Counted from the stretch's first letter, positions 1 through 12,988 are shown. The stretch is 64,000 nucleotides of DNA from Streptomyces sp. Edi4 (GCF_040253615.1 NZ_JBEJGY010000004.1:1364001-1428000), one strand, 5' to 3'. Notes: a model not told the origin generated them from the letters alone. Translations and numbers: made by a program.

Positions 1-255
1 CGGCGCGACGATCACGAGGTCGGCGCCCTGTCCGATGCGCACGTGCGGCACCTCGTGGACGTCCGACCACACCTCGGTGGAGACGGGGTGGCCCGAGAGC
101 GCGGACCAGGTGGCCGCCCCGACGAAGTGGAGCGCCGACGCGGTCGGCACCACCCGTACGTCGTGGCCCGACTCGGTCAGCCTGCGCAGCAGTTCGCACG
201 CCTTGTAGGCGGCGATGCCGCCGCTGACCCCCAGAACGACCTTCGGCTCGGCCAT
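1..255 (-). CDS. coaBC: Phosphopantothenoylcysteine decarboxylase / phosphopantothenate-cysteine ligase, N-terminal part
   Basis: This is the first 85 codons of a bifunctional coenzyme A biosynthesis enzyme; the rest lies beyond the left edge. The start is the ATG at 255. The product opens with the flavoprotein-type segment GVSGGIAAYKACELLRRL (about residues 9-26), which binds FMN in the CoaC decarboxylase domain, followed by ALHFVGAATWSALSG, a conserved stretch of the same domain. The CoaB ligase domain is outside the window. It follows rpoZ in the same direction after a strong hairpin, so it probably has its own promoter or depends on read-through. The rpoZ-coaBC order is standard in actinobacteria. 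Confidence 0.9.
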   Translation of the reverse strand, partial: MAEPKVVLGVSGGIAAYKACELLRRLTESGHDVRVVPTASALHFVGAATWSALSGHPVSTEVWSDVHEVPHVRIGQGADLVIVAP

Positions 256-314
256 CGCAAAACTCGCCTCTCCCCGCGCGCTGTCACCTTGACTGCGTGT
301 GTGTACCCATGACA

Positions 315-353
315 CACCACAGGCCCGGCAGTCGCGCTGCCGGGCCTGTGGTG
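315..353 (-). terminator. Hairpin terminator after rpoZ
   Basis: A perfect 17-bp stem (315-331 with 337-353) closes a five-base loop (332-336). It lies between the rpoZ stop at 379 and the coaBC start at 255. There is no long U-tract on the minus strand, as is usual for Streptomyces terminators. Confidence 0.8.
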
Positions 354-378
354 GAACGTTCTTTCGCTTGCGCGCCGC

Positions 379-651
379 CTACTGGGCGGGGCCCTCGATG
401 GCCTCCGAGGTCAGCAGACCGGCGTTGATCTCGCGCAGCGCGATCGAGAGCGGCTTCTCGTGGACGTGGGTGTCCACCAGCGGGCCGACGTACTCGAGCA
501 GGCCCTCACCGAGCTGCGAGTAGTACGCGTTGATCTGGCGGGCACGCTTGGCCGCGTAGATCACCAGGCTGTACTTCGAGTCGGTTGCCTCAAGGAGCTC
601 ATCAATCGGAGGGTTGATGATGCCCTCGGGCGCGGTAATGGAAGAGGACAC
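379..651 (-). CDS. rpoZ: RNA polymerase omega subunit
   Basis: This 90-residue protein is the small omega subunit that helps assemble and stabilise core RNA polymerase. The sequence has the family hallmarks: [18 protein letters not shown] near the N terminus, followed by [13 protein letters not shown] and the [12 protein letters not shown] segment near residues 67-78. Length is normal for Streptomyces. The start is the GTG at 651. It sits 82 bp downstream of gmk in the same direction, a pairing seen in most actinobacteria, and it is followed by a strong hairpin that probably ends the transcript. Confidence 0.96.
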   Translation of the reverse strand: MSSSITAPEGIINPPIDELLEATDSKYSLVIYAAKRARQINAYYSQLGEGLLEYVGPLVDTHVHEKPLSIALREINAGLLTSEAIEGPAQ

Positions 652-733
652 TCTCTGCCTTCCGATGGGGATCGAAGATGTGAGGCGGTGAGCGAGCCGG
701 CCGGCGTCACGTAGGTGACGTCATACGACTCGA

Positions 734-1327
734 TCAAACAACTCGCACCAAGGCTAGCAGCTCGCGGGCCACGTCCTCGACCGAGGTGTTGACGAGCGTG
801 GTGTCGAACTCGGCCTCGGCGGCCAGCTCCACCTTCGCGGCGGCGAGCCGGCGCTCGATGACGTCGGGCGCCTCGGTGCCCCGGCCGGTGAGCCGGCGCA
901 CCAGTTCGTCCCAGCTCGGCGGCGCGAGGAAGACGAGCTGGGCCTCGGGCATCGACTCGCGGACGAGCCGGGCGCCCTGGAGGTCGATCTCCAGGAGGAC
1001 CGGCTCACCCGCTTCGAGGCGTTCCAGGACGGCCGCGCGCGGGGTGCCGTAGCGGTTGCCCGCGAACTCCGCCCACTCCAGGAGTTCACCGTTGGCGACG
1101 AGCTTGTCGAACTCCTCGTCGTCCACGAAGAAGTACTGCACGCCGTGGCGCTCGCCGGGGCGCGGCTTGCGGGTCGTCGCCGACACCGAGAGCCAGACCT
1201 CGGGGTGGACCTTGCGCATATGAGCGACGACCGTGCTCTTGCCGACCCCGGAGGGGCCGGAGAGCACGGTCAGCCGCGGACGTGCGTCCGGGGGTACGGG
1301 GGTGGTCCCCCGGAGTGTTGCTGCCAT
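734..1327 (-). CDS. gmk: Guanylate kinase
   Basis: This 197-residue enzyme phosphorylates GMP to GDP with ATP, an essential step in purine nucleotide supply in the cytoplasm. The P-loop GPSGVGKST is at residues 24-32. The GMP-binding region follows with [13 protein letters not shown] and [10 protein letters not shown], then [24 protein letters not shown] and the C-terminal LVNTSVEDV segment are also typical. The start is the ATG at 1327, only 38 bp after the sIHF gene, so gmk is probably co-transcribed with it and with rpoZ downstream. Confidence 0.97.
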   Translation of the reverse strand: MAATLRGTTPVPPDARPRLTVLSGPSGVGKSTVVAHMRKVHPEVWLSVSATTRKPRPGERHGVQYFFVDDEEFDKLVANGELLEWAEFAGNRYGTPRAAVLERLEAGEPVLLEIDLQGARLVRESMPEAQLVFLAPPSWDELVRRLTGRGTEAPDVIERRLAAAKVELAAEAEFDTTLVNTSVEDVARELLALVRVV

Positions 1328-1365
1328 GCGGCGATTATTCCAGCTTCTCGGGTATGCCCGAGACG

Positions 1366-1689
1366 TCAGGCCCCGGAGCCGCCGAACTCGCGCTCAAGGG
1401 ACGCGATCTGGTTGGAGCCGAGCCCCCGCACGCGGCGGCTCTCGGAGATGCCGAGCCGCTCCATGATCTGCTTGGCACGGACCTTGCCCACGCCGGGCAG
1501 GGACTCAAGGAGGGCGGAGACCTTCATCTTCCCGATGACGTCGTTCTCCTGGCCCGACTTGATGACCTCGTGGAGCGAGGCGCCGGAGTGCTTGAGTCGA
1601 TTCTTGACCTCGGCCCGCTCCCGGCGAGCCGCGGCGGCCTTTTCGAGCGCGGCTGCGCGCTGTTCAGGGGTAAGGGGCGGAAGAGCCAC
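1366..1689 (-). CDS. sihf: Actinobacterial integration host factor sIHF (MihF family)
   Basis: The 107-residue product is nearly identical to the Streptomyces nucleoid protein sIHF, which bends and binds duplex DNA without clear sequence preference and influences development and antibiotic production in S. coelicolor. It starts [18 protein letters not shown], has a long basic helix ([13 protein letters not shown]), then the [20 protein letters not shown] helix-turn-helix-like DNA-binding segment near residues 61-80. The chosen start is the GTG at 1689 behind a GAGGTG ribosome site. Longer in-frame starts exist but would add residues absent from the family. It lies directly before gmk. The usual symbol in mycobacteria is mihF. 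Confidence 0.95.
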   Translation of the reverse strand: MALPPLTPEQRAAALEKAAAARRERAEVKNRLKHSGASLHEVIKSGQENDVIGKMKVSALLESLPGVGKVRAKQIMERLGISESRRVRGLGSNQIASLEREFGGSGA

Positions 1690-1846
1690 GCCTACGTCAC
1701 CTCGGATGTCGAACTGTCGGATACGGACCGGTGAGGAACCTGATCGCTCCACACCAGGTGAGCAGCGTCCTCCGTACTCGCGCACGTGCTCGTCTGCTCT
1801 CGTCGGAGACTAGCGGCCAAGGCCGCTCCAGTCAGCGAGAACAAGC

Positions 1847-1884
1847 GAAAAGTCCTGGTCAGCCTCAGCTGATCAGGACTTTTC
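1847..1884 (-). terminator. Strong hairpin, probable end of the pyr operon
   Basis: A 17-bp stem with a single G-U pair (1847-1863 with 1868-1884) closes the four-base loop CTCA. Read on the minus strand, the 3' side ends GGACTTTTC followed by a T-rich stretch, a classical intrinsic terminator. It lies about 170 bases after the pyrF stop and 158 bases before sIHF. Because a promoter-like element lies just upstream, it could instead be an attenuator in the sIHF leader. Confidence 0.7.
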
Positions 1885-1893
1885 AGACAAAAC

Positions 1894-1922
1894 ACCCTGG
1901 TTTTACGTAAGGAATTTGTCAA
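1894..1922 (-). promoter_or_regulatory. Possible promoter for sIHF
   Basis: On the minus strand a perfect TTGACA (1922-1917) is followed after 17 bases by CAGGGT (1899-1894), which has the A2 and T6 of a -10 box. The predicted start near 1887 would put the 1847-1884 hairpin at the very 5' end of the sIHF leader. The -10 match is poor, so this is tentative. The remainder of the 1690-2057 gap shows only a short GC palindrome (1812-1827). Confidence 0.35.
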
Positions 1923-2057
1923 CGTTCCGTGTGCACGCACCCCATGGCTTCCGCGCGGGGCGCTTTCCCCGTTCCCCCGGCGCCCGCGCCAGGTCCGGGC
2001 GGTGGGTCCGCGCGCGTGGCCCGGATGGGACGCATGTCACACCCGGGCCGTGCGGGA

Positions 2058-2887
2058 TCAGCCCGCCAGGAGGGCCGCGCGGACCTCGTCCGCGTAGCGG
2101 GCGGCCGCCTCGCGCAGGGCGGCGACGTCGGGGCCGTGGCGCAGGACGCCGCGGCTGACGCTCGGGACCACGTCGCGCACGGCGGAGCCGAAGACCCCGG
2201 GCAGATCGGCCGGGGTCGCGCCCTGGGCGCCGATGCCGGGGGCCAGGAGGGGGCCGTTGATGGCGAGGTCCACGCCCGCGTCGCCGAGCGTGGCGCCGAC
2301 CACCGCGCCGACGGATCCGAGCGGGTCGGCGCCCGCGTTCTCGGCCCTCATGTGGTCCAGCATCAGCTGGGCGATGGAGCGGCCGTCGGCGGCCGTCGAG
2401 CGCTGCACCTGCGCGCCTTCCGGGTTGGAGGTGAGAGCGAGCACGAAGACACCCGAGCCGGACGCGGCCGCGAGGTCGAGCGCCGGGCGCAGCGAGCCGA
2501 AGCCGAGGTAGGGCGAGAGGGTCACCGCGTCCGAGAACAGCGGCGAGGCGGGGTCCAGGTAGGTGGCCGCGTACGCCGCCATGGTGGAACCGATGTCGCC
2601 GCGCTTGGCGTCCATCAGGACCAGGGCGCCTGCCGCCCGGGCATCCTCGACCGCCTTCTCCAGGACGGCGACGCCGCGCGAGCCGAACCGCTCGAAGAAC
2701 GCCGACTGCGGCTTGAGCACGGCCACCCGGTCGGCCAGCGCCTCGACGGTGATGCGGGTGAAGCGTTCGAGGCCCGCGATGTCGTCGCTCAGACCCCAGT
2801 CCGCGAGCAGGGAGGCGTGCGGGTCGATGCCGACGCACAGCGGGCCACGGGTGTCCATCGCCTCGCGCAGACGGGTACCGAAGGGGA

Positions 2888-2891
<4 letters not shown>
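2058..2891 (-). CDS. pyrF: Orotidine 5'-phosphate decarboxylase (type 2)
   Basis: This 277-residue enzyme converts OMP to UMP, the last step of de novo pyrimidine synthesis. It belongs to the longer type-2 subfamily usual in actinobacteria. CVGIDPHASLL (residues 19-29) opens the barrel, and the signature MDAKRGDIGST holds the catalytic Asp and Lys (DAKRGD about 94-99). The C-terminal phosphate-binding part includes APGIGAQGA and VSRGVLRHG. The ATG at 2891 overlaps the pyrD stop by four bases, so the two are translationally coupled at the end of the pyr operon. Confidence 0.96.
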
Positions 2892-4000
<1,109 letters not shown>

Positions 4001-4040
4001 GGTCGGTGTCCTCGGTGGCTCGGGGAGAGGGCTCATGAAG

Positions 4041-4068
4041 AGGGGGACACCGGTTGCGGTGTCCCCCT
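4041..4068 (-). terminator. Internal hairpin between carB and pyrD
   Basis: A perfect 12-bp stem (4041-4052 with 4057-4068) closes the loop GTTG within the 81-bp carB-pyrD gap. It could act as a partial terminator or a processing and stability element that lowers pyrD-pyrF output relative to carAB. No U-tract follows on the minus strand. Confidence 0.6.
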
Positions 4069-4081
4069 GCTTCCCCGTCTG

Positions 4082-7382
<3,301 letters not shown>

Positions 7383-7390
<8 letters not shown>

Positions 7391-8537
7391 GCTGGCCCTC
7401 CATGAGCTCTACGAAGCGGTCGAAGAGGTACGCGGCGTCGTGCGGGCCCGCGGCGGCTTCGGGATGGTACTGGACGCTGAAGGCCGGCTGGTCGAGCAGC
7501 TGGAGGCCTTCGACGACCTGGTCGTTCAGACAGACGTGGGAGACCTCGGCGCGCCCGTAGGGCGTCTGCGAGACCTCGTCGAGCGGCGCGTCCACGGCGA
7601 AGCCGTGGTTGTGCGCGGTGACCTCGACCTTGCCGGTGGTGCGGTCCTGCACGGGCTGGTTGATGCCCCGGTGGCCGTACTTCAGCTTGTAGGTGCCGAA
7701 GCCGAGCGCGCGGCCGAGGATCTGGTTGCCGAAGCAGATGCCGAACAGCGGTGTCTTGCGTTCGAGTACGGCGCGCATCACGGCGACGGGACCGTCGGCG
7801 GTGGCCGGGTCGCCCGGGCCGTTGGAGAAGAACACGCCGTCGGGGCCGACCGCGTACACGTCCTCGGCGGTGGCGGTCGCGGGCAGCACGTGCACCTCGA
7901 TGCCGCGCTCGGCCATGCGGTGCGGGGTCATGCCCTTGATGCCGAGGTCCACGGCGGCGACGGTGAACTTCTTGGTCCCGACGGCGGGGACGACGTACGT
8001 CTCCTTGGTGGCGACCTCTGCGGAGAGGTTCGCGCCCACCATCTGGGGCGCTTCCTTCACGCGGGCCAGCAGGGTCGCGTCGTCCGCGACCGCCTCGCCC
8101 GAGAAGATGCCGACGCGCATGGCGCCGCGCTCGCGCAGGTGGCGGGTGAGGGCGCGGGTGTCGACTCCCGAGATCCCGACGACGCCCTGCTGGACGAGTT
8201 CGTCGTCCAGGGTGCGGCGCGAGCGCCAGTTGGAGGGCATGCGGGCGGGGTCGCGCACGACGTAGCCGGCCACCCAGATCCGCGCGGACTCGGGGTCCTC
8301 GTCGTTCACGCCGGTGTTGCCGACGTGCGGGGCGGTCATCACGACGACCTGGCGGTGGTACGACGGGTCGGTCAGGGTCTCCTGGTAGCCGGTCATGCCG
8401 GTGGAGAACACGGCCTCGCCGAAGGTCTCCCCCACGGCCCCGTAGGAGCGGCCGCGGAAGATGCGGCCGTCCTCCAGGACGAGTACGGCGGGAGTCGCCT
8501 TTCCTGAGGGGGCGATTCCCCGGGTGGAGGTCGTCAT
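7383..8537 (-). CDS. carA: Carbamoyl-phosphate synthase small subunit (glutaminase)
   Basis: This 384-residue subunit hydrolyses glutamine and passes ammonia to CarB. The N-terminal CPSase domain carries [15 protein letters not shown], and the C-terminal class I amidotransferase domain has the nucleophile motif [11 protein letters not shown] and the His/Glu pair in [21 protein letters not shown] is the usual oxyanion-side motif. The ATG at 8537 overlaps the upstream membrane-protein gene by four bases and the stop overlaps carB by eight, so the pair is tightly coupled in the pyr operon. Confidence 0.97.
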
Positions 8538-9160
8538 CGTGCGGCGCCTTCCGTCGTGGTGGTGGGTTGTTCAGTGGTCTGAGTGGCGCGAGCGGCCTGA
8601 GCGGCGCGAGCGGGCTCGGGCATGGAGTTGATGGCCGCGACCCAGGCCGGGTGCTCTTCGGCCCGGTCGGAGCGGAAGCCCGAGTCGATCAGCCGGTCGC
8701 CGTGGTGCCAGGTGACGACCAGCAGCCCGCCCTCGGTGAGGACCTTGCCCGCGATGCCCTTGTCGAGCCGGGCCTCGTGGAGCTGTGCGGCCGGGACGAA
8801 GAAGTCGTTCGCCCCGGGGCGTACGACGACCAGGCCCGCGTCCGTCAGGGTGAGCTCCGCCTTGCTGCGCACGCCGAGGCCGTGCGCCACGATGCGGTCG
8901 AGCCACTGCCCGGCGGTGGTGGAGCCGTGGTAGCGGCCGCTCAGCCTCAGTTTCACCTCGCCGGGCTCTTGCGGCGCGGCGGGGAGGGCGGGAAGGTCGG
9001 ACTGGAGGCGGCGGCGCCACTGCCAGCCCTGGCGCATCAGCCAGTAGACGAGGGCCACGAAGAGCGCGAGGCCGACCAGCCAGCCGATGCGCCCGCCCCA
9101 GTTGGTCACCTCGGCGGACTTCTCCTCGGCGGCCAGATTGATCAGTGGTGCGTACCTCAC
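8534..9160 (-). CDS. Conserved pyr-operon membrane protein, PH-like domain
   Basis: The 208-residue protein has one clear membrane helix (about 23-43: [20 protein letters not shown]) followed by basic residues and a soluble domain rich in beta-strand pattern (about 70-185) resembling actinobacterial PH-like domains. The inside/outside rule places the C-terminal domain in the cytoplasm. Its start GTG at 9160 overlaps the pyrC stop by four bases and its stop overlaps carA; a GTG at 9109 is an alternative start. A membrane-protein gene sits in the same pyrC-carA slot in Mycobacterium tuberculosis (Rv1382), so the position is conserved. No biochemical function is known to me; a scaffold or membrane-tethering role for CPSase is only an inference. 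Confidence 0.75.
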   Translation of the reverse strand: MRYAPLINLAAEEKSAEVTNWGGRIGWLVGLALFVALVYWLMRQGWQWRRRLQSDLPALPAAPQEPGEVKLRLSGRYHGSTTAGQWLDRIVAHGLGVRSKAELTLTDAGLVVVRPGANDFFVPAAQLHEARLDKGIAGKVLTEGGLLVVTWHHGDRLIDSGFRSDRAEEHPAWVAAINSMPEPARAAQAARATQTTEQPTTTTEGAAR

Positions 9161-10443
9161 GCCAGCTTCCCGTCCACGAGCGTTGCCCGGCCCCGCAGGA
9201 AGGTGTGCGTGACGCGCCCGGGCAGCTCGCGGCCCTCGTAGGGGGTGTTGCGGCTGCGGGAGGCGAAGCCCGCGGGGTTCACCTCACCACGGTATGCCGG
9301 ATCCACCAGGGTCAGGTTGGCGGGTTCGCCTGCCGAGACGGGTCGGCCGTGGCCGGTGGCCCGCCCGATCTCGGCGGGCTTGTGCGCCATGCGGTCGGCG
9401 ACGCCCGCCCAGTCGAGCAGCCCGGTCTCGACCATCGTGTGCTGGACGACCGAGAGCGCCGTCTCCAGGCCGACCATGCCCATGGCGGCGGCGGCCCACT
9501 CGCAGTCCTTGTCCTCGTGCGGGTGCGGCGCGTGGTCGGTGGCGACGATGTCGATGGTGCCGTCGGCCAGCGCCTCGCGCAGCGCCATGACGTCCTTCTC
9601 GGTGCGCAGCGGCGGGTTGACCTTGTAGACCGGGTTGTAGGAGCGGACCAGCTCATCGGTCAGGAGCAGGTGGTGCGGGGTGACCTCGGCGGTGACGTCG
9701 ATGCCGCGCGACTTGGCCCAGCGGACGATCTCGACCGAGCCGGCCGTGGAGAGGTGGCAGATGTGCACGCGGGAGCCGACGTGCTCGGCGAGCAGCACAT
9801 CGCGGGCGATGATCGACTCCTCGGCGACGGCGGGCCAGCCGCCGAGGCCGAGCTCGGCCGAGACGACGCCCTCGTTCATCTGGGCGCCCTCGGTCAGGCG
9901 GGGCTCCTGGGCGTGCTGGGCGACGACGCCGCCGAAGGCCTTCACGTACTCCAGGGCGCGGCGCATGATCACCGCGTCGTGGACGCACTTGCCGTCGTCG
10001 GAGAAGACGGTGACGCCGGCGGCGGATTCGTGCATGGCGCCGAGCTCGGCGAGCTGCTTGCCCTCAAGGCCCACGGTGACGGCTCCGATGGGCTGCACGT
10101 CGCAGTAGCCGGACTCCTTGCCGAGCCGCCAGACCTGCTCGACCACGCCCGCGGTGTCGGCGACGGGGAAGGTGTTGGCCATGGCGAACACGGAGGTGTA
10201 GCCCCCGCTCGCGGCCGCCCGGGTGCCGGTCAGGACGGTCTCGGAGTCCTCGCGGCCGGGCTCGCGCAGGTGGGTGTGCAGGTCGACGAGGCCGGGCAGC
10301 AGGATCTGGCCGGTGGCGTCGACGACGGTCGCGTCCCCGGCGTCGAGGCCGGTGCCGACGGCTGCGATGGTCTCGCCGTCGATCAGTACGTCCTGGACGT
10401 CACCGCCGAGGACCTTCGCACCACGGATAAGGATCGTGCTCAT
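9157..10443 (-). CDS. pyrC: Dihydroorotase
   Basis: This 428-residue amidohydrolase cyclises carbamoyl aspartate to dihydroorotate. Its length and motifs mark it as a class I enzyme. The first metal ligands are in DLHTHLREPG (His56, His58). Later ligands and substrate residues lie in AQHAQEP, HICHLSTAGSVE and DIVATDHAPHPHEDK. The C terminus returns to the small beta domain (YEGRELPGRVTHTFLRG). The ATG at 10443 follows the pyrB stop by two bases and its stop overlaps the next gene by four, consistent with coupled translation in the pyr operon. Confidence 0.97.
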   Translation of the reverse strand: MSTILIRGAKVLGGDVQDVLIDGETIAAVGTGLDAGDATVVDATGQILLPGLVDLHTHLREPGREDSETVLTGTRAAASGGYTSVFAMANTFPVADTAGVVEQVWRLGKESGYCDVQPIGAVTVGLEGKQLAELGAMHESAAGVTVFSDDGKCVHDAVIMRRALEYVKAFGGVVAQHAQEPRLTEGAQMNEGVVSAELGLGGWPAVAEESIIARDVLLAEHVGSRVHICHLSTAGSVEIVRWAKSRGIDVTAEVTPHHLLLTDELVRSYNPVYKVNPPLRTEKDVMALREALADGTIDIVATDHAPHPHEDKDCEWAAAAMGMVGLETALSVVQHTMVETGLLDWAGVADRMAHKPAEIGRATGHGRPVSAGEPANLTLVDPAYRGEVNPAGFASRSRNTPYEGRELPGRVTHTFLRGRATLVDGKLA

Positions 10444-10445
10444 GG

Positions 10446-11429
10446 TTACTTGTTCTCCGCATCGGTGGGGCGGGCGTGGCTGACGGCGGGCTCGTTGCCG
10501 CCCAGGAGCAGGTACAGGACCGCCATACGGGTGTGGACGCCGTTGGCGACCTGTTCGACGACCGTGCAGCGGTCGGAGTCGGCGACCTCGGCGGTGATCT
10601 CCATGCCGCGCACCATCGGGCCGGGGTGCATGACGATGCCGTGCTCGGGCATCTTGGCCATGCGGTCGCCGTCGAGTCCGTAGCGCCGCGAGTACTCGCG
10701 CTCGGTCGGGAAGAAGGCGGCGTTCATGCGTTCGCGCTGCACACGCAGCATCATCACCGCGTCGGACTTCGGCAGCACGGCGTCCAGGTCGTACGACACG
10801 TCGCAGGCCCAGTGTTCGACGCCGACCGGGAGCAGGGTGGGCGGGGCCACCAGGGTGACCTCGGCGCCCAGGGTGTGCAGAAGGTCGACGTTGGAACGGG
10901 CGACGCGGCTGTGCAGCACGTCGCCGACCAGGGTGACGCGCTTGCCGGAGAGGTCCTGGCCGAGCGCGTCCTCGCCGACCAGGCGCCGGCGCATGGTGAA
11001 CGCGTCGAGCAGCGCCTGGGTGGGGTGCTGGTGGGTGCCGTCGCCGGCGTTGATGACGGGCGCGTCGATCCAGCCGGACGTGGCCAGGCGGTAGGGGGCG
11101 CCGGACGCGCTGTGGCGGATGACGACGGCGTCCACGCCCATCGCCTCCAGGGTCTGCGCGGTGTCCTTCAGGGACTCGCCCTTGGAGACCGAGGAGCCCT
11201 TGGCGGCGAAGTTGATGACGTCGGCCGACAGGCGCTTCTCGGCGGCCTCGAAGGAGATCCGGGTGCGGGTGGAGTCCTCGAAGAACAGGTTGCAGACGGT
11301 CCGGCCGCGCAGGGCAGGGAGCTTCTTGATGGGCCGGTCGGAGACCCGGGCCATCTCCTCGGCGGTGTCGAGGACGAGGACGGCGTCGTCGCGGGTGAGG
11401 TCGGCGGCCGAGATGAGGTGACGCATCAT
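10446..11429 (-). CDS. pyrB: Aspartate carbamoyltransferase catalytic chain
   Basis: This 327-residue enzyme joins carbamoyl phosphate and aspartate, the committed pyrimidine step. The carbamoyl-phosphate site [13 protein letters not shown] (STRTR about 53-57) and [14 protein letters not shown] are intact, as are [14 protein letters not shown] and [12 protein letters not shown]. There is no pyrI regulatory gene nearby, so it is probably an unregulated catalytic trimer or associates with PyrC. Two ATGs occur in tandem (11429, 11426); the first is chosen because a GGAG lies nine bases upstream. The gene lies 94 bases after pyrR. Confidence 0.96.
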   Translation of the reverse strand: MMRHLISAADLTRDDAVLVLDTAEEMARVSDRPIKKLPALRGRTVCNLFFEDSTRTRISFEAAEKRLSADVINFAAKGSSVSKGESLKDTAQTLEAMGVDAVVIRHSASGAPYRLATSGWIDAPVINAGDGTHQHPTQALLDAFTMRRRLVGEDALGQDLSGKRVTLVGDVLHSRVARSNVDLLHTLGAEVTLVAPPTLLPVGVEHWACDVSYDLDAVLPKSDAVMMLRVQRERMNAAFFPTEREYSRRYGLDGDRMAKMPEHGIVMHPGPMVRGMEITAEVADSDRCTVVEQVANGVHTRMAVLYLLLGGNEPAVSHARPTDAENK

Positions 11430-11523
11430 CGGGGGGTTCTCCAGGTGGGATGGAGGGTGGGGGCGTGCGGGCGCGCAGAAGCAGCCCGTGCGGGTCCGAG
11501 GGGCCGTACGGGGGTGCGGGGAG

Positions 11524-12126
11524 CTACTGCTCGCCGGCCGGAGCGGTCTGCTTGACACCGAGCAGCACGGCGTCGCGGCCGTCCTCCTCGGCGAGCTGGA
11601 CCTTGACCGTCTCCCGCAGCGACGTGGGGAGGTTCTTGCCGACGTAGTCGGCGCGGATGGGCAGTTCGCGGTGGCCGCGGTCGACGAGGACCGCGAGCTG
11701 GACGGCGCGGGGGCGGCCGAGGTCGCCGAGGGCGTCCAGGGCGGCGCGGATGGTGCGGCCGGAGAACAGGACGTCGTCCACCAGGACGACCAGGCGGCCG
11801 TCGATGCCGTCGCCGGGGATCTCGGTGCGGCCGAGCGCGCGGGCGGGCTTCATCCGCAGGTCGTCGCGGTACATGGTGATGTCGAGGGAGCCGACGGGGG
11901 TCTTGCGCCCGGTGATGGCTTCGAGCTTCACGGCGAGCCGTTCGGCGAGGAAGACGCCTCGGGTCGGGATGCCGAGGAGCACCACGTCGTCGGCGCCCTT
12001 GGCGCGTTCGACGATCTCGTGGGCGATGCGGGTCAGGACGCGGGCGATGTCGGGGCCTTCGAGAACGGGCCGCGCCGCATCGGGATGCGCCGGATCCTGC
12101 TGGTTCTGCGGGTGCTGCGTGTCCAT
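11524..12126 (-). CDS. pyrR: PyrR bifunctional pyrimidine regulator / uracil phosphoribosyltransferase
   Basis: This 200-residue protein of the phosphoribosyltransferase fold binds pyr leader RNA when UMP is high and can also salvage uracil. The PRPP-binding motif [19 protein letters not shown] lies near residues 112-130. [15 protein letters not shown] and DITMYRDDL are typical PyrR segments, and the basic [22 protein letters not shown] region forms part of the RNA-binding face. The N-terminal ~20 residues are a poorly conserved extension. It is the first gene of the operon and is preceded by a PyrR-type RNA element, suggesting it controls its own translation and that of the coupled genes. 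Confidence 0.96.
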   Translation of the reverse strand: MDTQHPQNQQDPAHPDAARPVLEGPDIARVLTRIAHEIVERAKGADDVVLLGIPTRGVFLAERLAVKLEAITGRKTPVGSLDITMYRDDLRMKPARALGRTEIPGDGIDGRLVVLVDDVLFSGRTIRAALDALGDLGRPRAVQLAVLVDRGHRELPIRADYVGKNLPTSLRETVKVQLAEEDGRDAVLLGVKQTAPAGEQ

Positions 12127-12136
12127 ATGAAACGGA

Positions 12137-12172
12137 CCTCCTTCTCCGCCTCACGGGACGGACCTTAAAGGA
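12137..12172 (-). promoter_or_regulatory. PyrR-binding RNA element masking the pyrR ribosome site
   Basis: In the pyrR leader, minus-strand bases 12158-12148 read UCCCGUGAGGC, matching the known PyrR-binding loop core UCCNGNGAGGY at every defined position. Flanking CCG/CGG pairs extend the hairpin. An outer stem pairs UCCUU (12172-12168) with AAGGA (12143-12139), the latter overlapping the Shine-Dalgarno GGAGG (12141-12137) ten bases before the pyrR ATG. The arrangement predicts translational repression when PyrR-UMP stabilises the hairpin, as reported for Mycobacterium smegmatis. No terminator/antiterminator pair is visible. Confidence 0.75.
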
Positions 12173-12333
12173 CGTCGAAATTGCGACCCCCACGTTACCA
12201 GGGGCCGAGGCCCGCCCGGTACCGGCCCCTCACTCGGACGGGTGAACGGGCCGGGACGATCGCCGTGACCAGGAGGGGCGCGCCACGCCCGGAGCGTGTC
12301 ACTCCTGCGGGGCGGGGGTGTGGACCATTCGGC

Positions 12334-12363
12334 TTGACTCGGCCAAGTAACGCTGCGTAACCT
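12334..12363 (+). promoter_or_regulatory. bldD promoter
   Basis: A TTGACT -35 box (12334-12339) and TAACCT -10 box (12358-12363) are separated by 18 bases, 60 bases before the bldD ATG. The BldD box at 12347-12361 covers the spacer and most of the -10 element. Confidence 0.75.
12347..12361. promoter_or_regulatory. BldD-binding box in the bldD promoter
   Basis: GTAACGCTGCGTAAC matches the published BldD consensus NTNACNCWGNGTNAN at every specified position. Its overlap with the -10 element fits the known autorepression of bldD in S. coelicolor. A weaker palindromic sequence (CTCACAGTGAG) follows at 12362-12372 and may extend the operator. Confidence 0.85.
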
Positions 12364-12422
12364 CACAGTGAGTTACAGCCGCGCGGCGGAGCCGCACGTT
12401 GTCACAGCGTCCGGGGAGCTAT

Positions 12423-12923
12423 ATGTCCAGCGAATACGCAAAACAGCTCGGGGCCAAGCTCCGCGCCATCCGCACCCAGCAGGGCCTGTCCCTGCACGGT
12501 GTGGAGGAGAAGTCCCAGGGCCGCTGGAAGGCCGTCGTGGTCGGGTCGTACGAGCGTGGCGACCGCGCCGTGACCGTTCAGCGCCTCGCCGAGCTGGCGG
12601 ACTTCTACGGGGTCCCGGTGCAGGAGCTGCTGCCGGGCACCACGCCGGGCGGGGCCGCCGAGCCGCCGCCGAAGCTCGTCCTCGACCTTGAGCGGCTGGC
12701 GCACGTGCCGCCGGAGAAGGCCGGCCCGCTCCAGCGTTACGCGGCGACCATCCAGTCGCAGCGCGGCGACTACAACGGCAAGGTGCTCTCGATCCGCCAG
12801 GACGACCTGCGCACCCTCGCCGTCATCTACGACCAGTCGCCCTCGGTCCTCACCGAGCAGCTGATCAGCTGGGGCGTCCTGGACGCGGACGCGCGCCGCG
12901 CCGTCGCCCACGAAGAGGCCTGA
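12423..12923 (+). CDS. bldD: Developmental master repressor BldD
   Basis: This 166-residue regulator represses sporulation genes in vegetative hyphae when dimerised by tetrameric cyclic di-GMP. The N-terminal half is an XRE-type helix-turn-helix (about residues 8-70; LGAKLRAIRTQQGLSL, VVGSYERGDRAVTVQRL). The C-terminal domain carries the c-di-GMP signature RGDYNGKVLSIRQDD, that is RGD, eight residues, then RQDD (about 120-134). All defined signature residues are present, so ligand control should be intact. The start is the ATG at 12423 with GGGGAG upstream. Its promoter carries a near-perfect BldD box. The gene is convergent with nusB across a repeat array. Confidence 0.98.
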   Translation: MSSEYAKQLGAKLRAIRTQQGLSLHGVEEKSQGRWKAVVVGSYERGDRAVTVQRLAELADFYGVPVQELLPGTTPGGAAEPPPKLVLDLERLAHVPPEKAGPLQRYAATIQSQRGDYNGKVLSIRQDDLRTLAVIYDQSPSVLTEQLISWGVLDADARRAVAHEEA

Positions 12924-12942
12924 CGGCCTTAAGCAGAAACGT

Positions 12943-12988
12943 GCCGCCGGGCCCGGCGGGAGCAATGGCTCCCACCGGGCCCGCCGGC
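12943..12988 (+). terminator. bldD terminator
   Basis: Arms of 21 bases (12943-12963 and 12968-12988) pair at 19 positions around an AATG loop, 20 bases after the bldD stop. It is a strong GC-rich hairpin without a T-tract. Confidence 0.75.
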
